A DNA stretch of 9,741 nt from Cyanothece sp. UBA12306 (GTDB taxonomy: Bacteria > Cyanobacteriota > Cyanobacteriia > Cyanobacteriales > Microcystaceae): contig DLXW01000354.1 of assembly GCA_003448685.1 (NCBI GenBank), positions 6,284 to 16,024 on the forward strand, read 5' to 3'. The notes beneath the pieces were generated by a model, which saw only the letters and a program-made list of their open reading frames with translations, had not been told where the DNA came from and did not search any database. Both the position numbers and the translations under genes were made by a program. This document shows, piece by piece, positions 6,506 to 9,741 of the stretch. Numbering within the stretch: position 1 is the stretch's first letter; every line of letters begins with the position of its first letter.

Positions 6506-7159
6506 TTAATCTGACTCATAAAGACTAACTAACTTAGCAATAACAATAGCTGGATAAATTTGCCCAACTAAAGCTTCCGCATTAGCTAAAGTCATGGCAA
6601 AAATATTAATGGGACTAATATCCCCATAACCCACAGTTGTTAAAGTGGTGAAACTGAAATAAAATAGATTGGCGCGAATGGTTCCTTCTGGCATAGAAAA
6701 AGCAACCGGATCGAAAAAATCAACAATTTGGTAAAGAAAAAACCAGAAAATTCCTAAGAGAAAATAGAGACAAATTCCTCCGCGGATAACATCTGCATTA
6801 ACCCTTTCTTCATGGGTAATTCTAAACCCAATAGCCATAATAATTACAAAAACAAAGATAGCTTGAAAAATATTAGCAATTAAAGATGTTAAATCAGTTA
6901 GCTGGGTCGACCAGGGAAAAACAATTACATCAGCACCAAAAGCAATAGCAGCTACAATTCGTAATGTTCCCATAGTTTTAGGAGAAAAAGAAAGGGCATT
7001 AACCCCTAATAAAAGCGTTATAAAGAAAAAAAGACTAATTAATAATTGGATAAAAGGCGAAAGAATAGACAGAGGAGCAAGAAAAAAGAGGATAATAAGA
7101 TCAATAAAAAGTCTTGTGTATCCAGTAGTCCGCGAATAAAATTTCCAAGTAGATTTCAT
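6506..7159 (-). CDS. Potassium channel family protein (TVGYGD selectivity filter)
   Basis: A 217-residue membrane protein from the ATG at 7159; residue numbers count from an adjacent TTG at 7162. The K+ filter TVGYGD (176-181) lies in a pore loop between segments at about 127-148 and 184-212, with Gly200 in the last helix as a likely hinge. About four further hydrophobic segments precede the pore (about 18-36, 38-56, 67-83, 92-112), so it resembles a six-segment layout. The fourth segment lacks the regular Arg/Lys ladder of a voltage sensor. The protein ends six residues after the last helix, with no RCK, TrkA or cyclic-nucleotide domain, so gating must come from the membrane part or a partner. 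It should form a tetramer passing K+. A weak AGG lies upstream of the ATG. It is divergent from the RND gene and upstream of the methyltransferase on the same strand. Confidence 0.88.
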   Translation of the reverse strand: MKSTWKFYSRTTGYTRLFIDLIILFFLAPLSILSPFIQLLISLFFFITLLLGVNALSFSPKTMGTLRIVAAIAFGADVIVFPWSTQLTDLTSLIANIFQAIFVFVIIMAIGFRITHEERVNADVIRGGICLYFLLGIFWFFLYQIVDFFDPVAFSMPEGTIRANLFYFSFTTLTTVGYGDISPINIFAMTLANAEALVGQIYPAIVIAKLVSLYESD

Positions 7160-7196
7160 CAAAATCAGTACCTAGTCAAAAATTAAAGTTACAAAA

Positions 7197-7225
7197 ATCA
7201 TAGGGGGTGAGATTCGGCCAAACAA
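7197..7225 (-). promoter_or_regulatory. Candidate sigma70-like promoter of the K+ channel gene
   Basis: On the - strand, -35 TTGTTT (7220-7225) and -10 TATGAT (7197-7202) are spaced by exactly 17 bp. The -10 matches 5/6 of the consensus and the -35 only 3/6. Transcription would begin near 7190, about 31 nt before the ATG at 7159. Confidence 0.4.
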
Positions 7226-7322
7226 CCTTGAGAGATCAAGCTTTAAGAAGATTAGTGGCACTGTCATCAAAGACAATGGAAACAAGTAACTCAAATCTGC
7301 TATCTTTAACAGATATATTTAG

Positions 7323-7383
7323 TAAACTAAGTTTTATACTACAAACTAAGATTATGTCCTAGAATCATAATAAACTCAGTTTA
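7323..7383. promoter_or_regulatory. Three AAACTMAG direct repeats, candidate regulator sites
   Basis: AAACTAAG occurs at 7324-7331 and 7343-7350, and AAACTCAG at 7372-7379, spaced 19 and 29 bp apart, close to two and three helical turns. The third sits in a perfect palindrome TAAACT-C-AGTTTA (7371-7383), and the first is nearly palindromic (AAACT-A-AGTTT). A -10-like TATACT (7335-7340) lies between the first two copies. Such an array could be an operator for the RND pump gene 110-165 bp downstream; this is inference from spacing. Confidence 0.35.
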
Positions 7384-7427
7384 ACCCCAATGCAGCTTAT
7401 CAGAAGCAACCCTTAGCAATTAGGATT

Positions 7428-7448
7428 TTTTGCCTTTTGCCTTTTGCC
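7428..7448. repeat. Tandem heptamer TTTTGCC x3
   Basis: Three perfect TTTTGCC units in a row, followed by a decayed fourth (TTTCG) and a CG-rich GCGTAGCGGCCC stretch. Heptamer runs of this kind are typical of cyanobacterial intergenic DNA and vary in copy number between strains. It lies 40 bp before the RND start codon, so it would be in the transcribed leader or beside the promoter. Confidence 0.6.
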
Positions 7449-7488
7449 TTTCGCGTAGCGGCCCTAGTCCTTAACCGACAACGGAATT

Positions 7489-9741
7489 ATGTTACTCTCC
7501 CTTTCCAATGCTTTTATAAAAAGACCTGTTTTAAGTACCGTCTGTACTATTGTGATTATCCTCTTAGGGACGATCTCCATGGCAGTGTTACCCCTAGATA
7601 AATTGCCAGAAATTGCCCCGAAAAAAGTGGCGGTTACGGCTAACTATATCGGTGCGGATGCCAAAACCACAGAAGACAACGTTACCACCGTTCTCGAACG
7701 GGAAATCAACGGAACAGAACAGGTTAGGTGGATTGATTCCTTCACCGATAATACGGGAAACGTGACCGTTAACGTTACCTTCCCGACGGAGATGGACAGA
7801 AATACCGCCCAAGTCTTGGTCCAAAACAAAGTTTCTCAAGCTGCTTCAGACTTACCCTCGGTGGTGAACCAAGCAGGGGTCAAAACTGATAAACAATCTC
7901 CTAGTATGACTTTGGTTTACGCTTTTTACGCCGAAAAAGGAGCAGACGGGGAATATCTCTACGATAAAACCTTTATTTATAACTACGTTGACCGCTACAT
8001 CTGGAATGAGATGAAAGGGTTGCCAGGAGTCGGGTCAGTTAAGCTAATGGGGGGAGCTAAGTATGCTATGCGAATTTGGCTTGACCCTGATAAATTGGCC
8101 GCCAGGGGACTAACGGCCATTGATGTCGTTGATGTGATTAATGAACAGAATTTTGATACGGGTGTGGGAAGAATTGGACAACAACCAGCCCCTCCTGACC
8201 AACAGTTCGAAATTCCCCTAAGAGCCCAGGGAAGGTTTAGAAATATAGCTGAAGCGGAAAATATGGTAGTCAAAGTGGGAGAAGATGGCACTTTAATCCG
8301 CATTAGAGATGTGGGACGGGCAGAATTGGGGATGGAAAACTACGATACCTTAGTGGATGTGGATGGTAATCCTGGGGTAGCGTTTATTGTTTATCAGTTA
8401 CCTGGAACTAATGCCCTAGAAACCGCCGAAGCGGCCAAAGCCAAGATGGCAGAATTAGAACCAAGTTTTCCCCCTGGGTTAAAGGTCGTTATTGGTCTTG
8501 ATAATACTTTATTTATTAATGCTTCGATTAAAGATTTAGCCATTACCCTCCTACAGGCGATCGCCTTAGTAGTCTTAGTTATCTTTATTTTCCTGCAAGA
8601 TTGGCGAACTACTGTTATTCCAGGGATCGCTATTCCGGTGGCATTGGTGGGGGCAATGATTGGCTTAAATGCCTTTGGTTATACTCTCAACCAGTTAAGT
8701 CTATTTGCTTGTGTGTTGGCAACAGGGTTAGTAGTAGACGATGGGATCGTAATTGTAGAGGCGGTTTCCAGTAAATTAGAACAGGGAATGCGACCCATGC
8801 AAGCAGCGATGGATGCCATGGATGAACTGTTTGGGGCAACCATCGCTACTTCGGTGGTATTGATGGCGGTGTTTATTCCCGTGACGTTTTTCCCAGGGAC
8901 AACGGGTATCGTTTACCGTCAGTTTGCCATGACCATTATTTTTGCGGTAGCTTTATCAACCTTTAACGCGTTGACCTTTTCCCCCACTATGTCAGCCATT
9001 TTGCTGAGTCCTCCTCAAGACAAACATGGGCCGTTAGCGGCATTTTTTAATTTATTTAACCGAGGATTTGATCTAATTCGGCAAGGCTATGGTTATTTTA
9101 TTAATTTTCTGACCCATATTCGCATTGTGGTCATGGCCTTATTTATTGGCGGCTTAATTGCCACAGGATGGATGTATACAACAATGCCATCAGGCTTCAT
9201 TCCAGCCGAAGATCAAGGCTATTTCTTTGGTCTAACCAATGCTCCACCAGGGGTATCCCTCAACTATACCCATGAGATTGATAGACAAACCACAGAAATT
9301 ATACAAACCATGCCCAATGCGGATCAGGTGCTCGATCATGTGGTGACATTAGCAGGATTTTCTTTTGAAGGACAAAATGCCAATAAATCCCTAACCTTTG
9401 TTAAGCTAACACCTTGGGAAGATCGACCTGGACCGAAAAACTCTGTATTTGGCATTACCCAATATCTTAATAGAACCTTCGCTCAGCAAGTTACCGGAGC
9501 AAGGGCCTTAACTACCAATGCACCCCCAGTGGATGGCTTAAGTAGTTACGATGGCTCAGAAATCTTTATTCAGGATCGTCAGTTAAAAGGGATGCCAGCC
9601 TTAATTGATAACGTTAAACGGGTGATGGCCAAGGCCAGTGAAAGACCTGAAATTGGCCCGACTTTTACCCCGTTTACCTTTGATAGTCCCTTGACTACCA
9701 TGGAAATTGATCGGGAAAAAGCGGATAGGTCTTGTAGTGGG
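7489..9741 (+). CDS. RND efflux transporter, AcrB/HAE1-type (partial, 3' end outside window)
   Basis: An uninterrupted frame of 751 codons running off the right edge, about 70% of a usual 1030-1060 residue pump. It starts MLLSLSNAFIKRPVLS, the family N-terminus, with TM1 at about 14-34. The first porter and docking region follows, then TM2 at about 345-370 and the FLQDWRTTVIP motif. TGLVVDDG carries the proton-relay pair Asp417/Asp418, equivalent to AcrB Asp407/Asp408. TM7 begins near 546 and the second periplasmic half follows. Such pumps are trimers in the inner membrane that export hydrophobic compounds with proton import, working with a periplasmic adaptor and an outer-membrane channel. 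No adaptor gene lies upstream; the neighbour is a divergent K+ channel. A CGGA sits 5 bp before the ATG. The last five residues (RSCSG) do not look like the family, while the +1 frame reads GLVVG, so a frameshift at 9726-9728 is possible. Confidence 0.92.
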   Translation, partial: MLLSLSNAFIKRPVLSTVCTIVIILLGTISMAVLPLDKLPEIAPKKVAVTANYIGADAKTTEDNVTTVLEREINGTEQVRWIDSFTDNTGNVTVNVTFPTEMDRNTAQVLVQNKVSQAASDLPSVVNQAGVKTDKQSPSMTLVYAFYAEKGADGEYLYDKTFIYNYVDRYIWNEMKGLPGVGSVKLMGGAKYAMRIWLDPDKLAARGLTAIDVVDVINEQNFDTGVGRIGQQPAPPDQQFEIPLRAQGRFRNIAEAENMVVKVGEDGTLIRIRDVGRAELGMENYDTLVDVDGNPGVAFIVYQLPGTNALETAEAAKAKMAELEPSFPPGLKVVIGLDNTLFINASIKDLAITLLQAIALVVLVIFIFLQDWRTTVIPGIAIPVALVGAMIGLNAFGYTLNQLSLFACVLATGLVVDDGIVIVEAVSSKLEQGMRPMQAAMDAMDELFGATIATSVVLMAVFIPVTFFPGTTGIVYRQFAMTIIFAVALSTFNALTFSPTMSAILLSPPQDKHGPLAAFFNLFNRGFDLIRQGYGYFINFLTHIRIVVMALFIGGLIATGWMYTTMPSGFIPAEDQGYFFGLTNAPPGVSLNYTHEIDRQTTEIIQTMPNADQVLDHVVTLAGFSFEGQNANKSLTFVKLTPWEDRPGPKNSVFGITQYLNRTFAQQVTGARALTTNAPPVDGLSSYDGSEIFIQDRQLKGMPALIDNVKRVMAKASERPEIGPTFTPFTFDSPLTTMEIDREKADRSCSG
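8556..8565. repeat. HIP1 palindrome GGCGATCGCC
   Basis: The full 10-base highly iterated palindrome of cyanobacterial genomes, here inside the RND gene. Its core octamer GCGATCGC also occurs at 749-756, 898-905 and 2824-2831, but nowhere between 2832 and 8556. It supports the cyanobacterial origin of the flanks. Confidence 0.8.

Larger units (their letters stand above)
7163..7488. other. Intergenic region between divergent K+ channel and RND pump
   Basis: This 326-bp gap carries the predicted K+ channel promoter (7197-7225), a short inverted repeat CTTGA-N4-TCAAG (7227-7240), three AAACTMAG motifs (7324-7379), a TATACT -10-like hexamer at 7335-7340 without a clear -35, and a run of TTTTGCC heptamers just before the RND gene. 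No small gene is convincing here. Confidence 0.55.

Noticed and set aside
7227..7240. CTTGA-N4-TCAAG hairpin as a terminator
   Set aside because: The stem is only 5 bp, no T-run follows on either strand, and it lies between divergent genes where no transcript needs to end.
7428..7448. CRISPR repeat or iteron-type origin
   Set aside because: Only three 7-bp units without spacers and no replication or cas gene nearby; it fits a cyanobacterial short tandem repeat.
7594..8303. Open frames on the - strand inside the RND gene (7594-7839, 7644-7829, 7995-8303)
   Set aside because: They are antisense shadows of an uninterrupted, clearly recognisable RND coding frame and show no domain of their own.

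Overview
The window looks like the chromosome of a unicellular, AT-rich cyanobacterium, of the Crocosphaera/Cyanothece or a related group. The evidence is the HIP1 octamer GCGATCGC at 749-756, 898-905, 2824-2831 and 8557-8564 (the last within the full 10-mer GGCGATCGCC), short tandem heptamers of the cyanobacterial intergenic type, and the gene families present. The genus is inference only.

Layout from left to right. (1) 1-1721, + strand: a SpoIID/LytB-domain cell-envelope protein, then 14 bases on an NTF2-like small protein, probably one transcript. A hairpin with a U-tract ends the converging transcripts. (2) 1783-2595, - strand: a short squalene/phytoene synthase paralog whose second Asp-rich motif is altered. 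(3) 2895-3881, + strand: a prokaryotic pentameric ligand-gated ion channel (pLGIC, the GLIC/ELIC family) with no signal peptide and without several residues that matter in GLIC. (4) 3937-6390: a very AT-rich block with a probable type II restriction endonuclease (+) and an Eco57I/TaqI-type adenine-N6 DNA methyltransferase (-). They are arranged tail to tail and their coding ends overlap by 18 bp. The methyltransferase has a good sigma70-like promoter with a 7-bp inverted repeat over its -10 box. (5) 6506-7159, - strand: a potassium channel with the TVGYGD filter. (6) 7489 to the right edge, + strand: about 751 codons of an AcrB/HAE1-type RND efflux pump, cut by the window edge and possibly frameshifted in the last 15 bases.

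The restriction-modification block has lower GC than its surroundings, carries no HIP1 site and sits between two ion-channel genes that both point into it. It therefore reads as an acquired cassette inserted between host genes. No phage, IS element, tRNA, rRNA or CRISPR array was recognised.

Most worth a second look: the atypical pLGIC, the unnamed restriction enzyme with an EcoRV-like spacing of catalytic residues and a coiled-coil tail, the overlapping convergent R-M pair with a candidate operator, and the prenyl-synthase paralog with Asp replaced by Asn.
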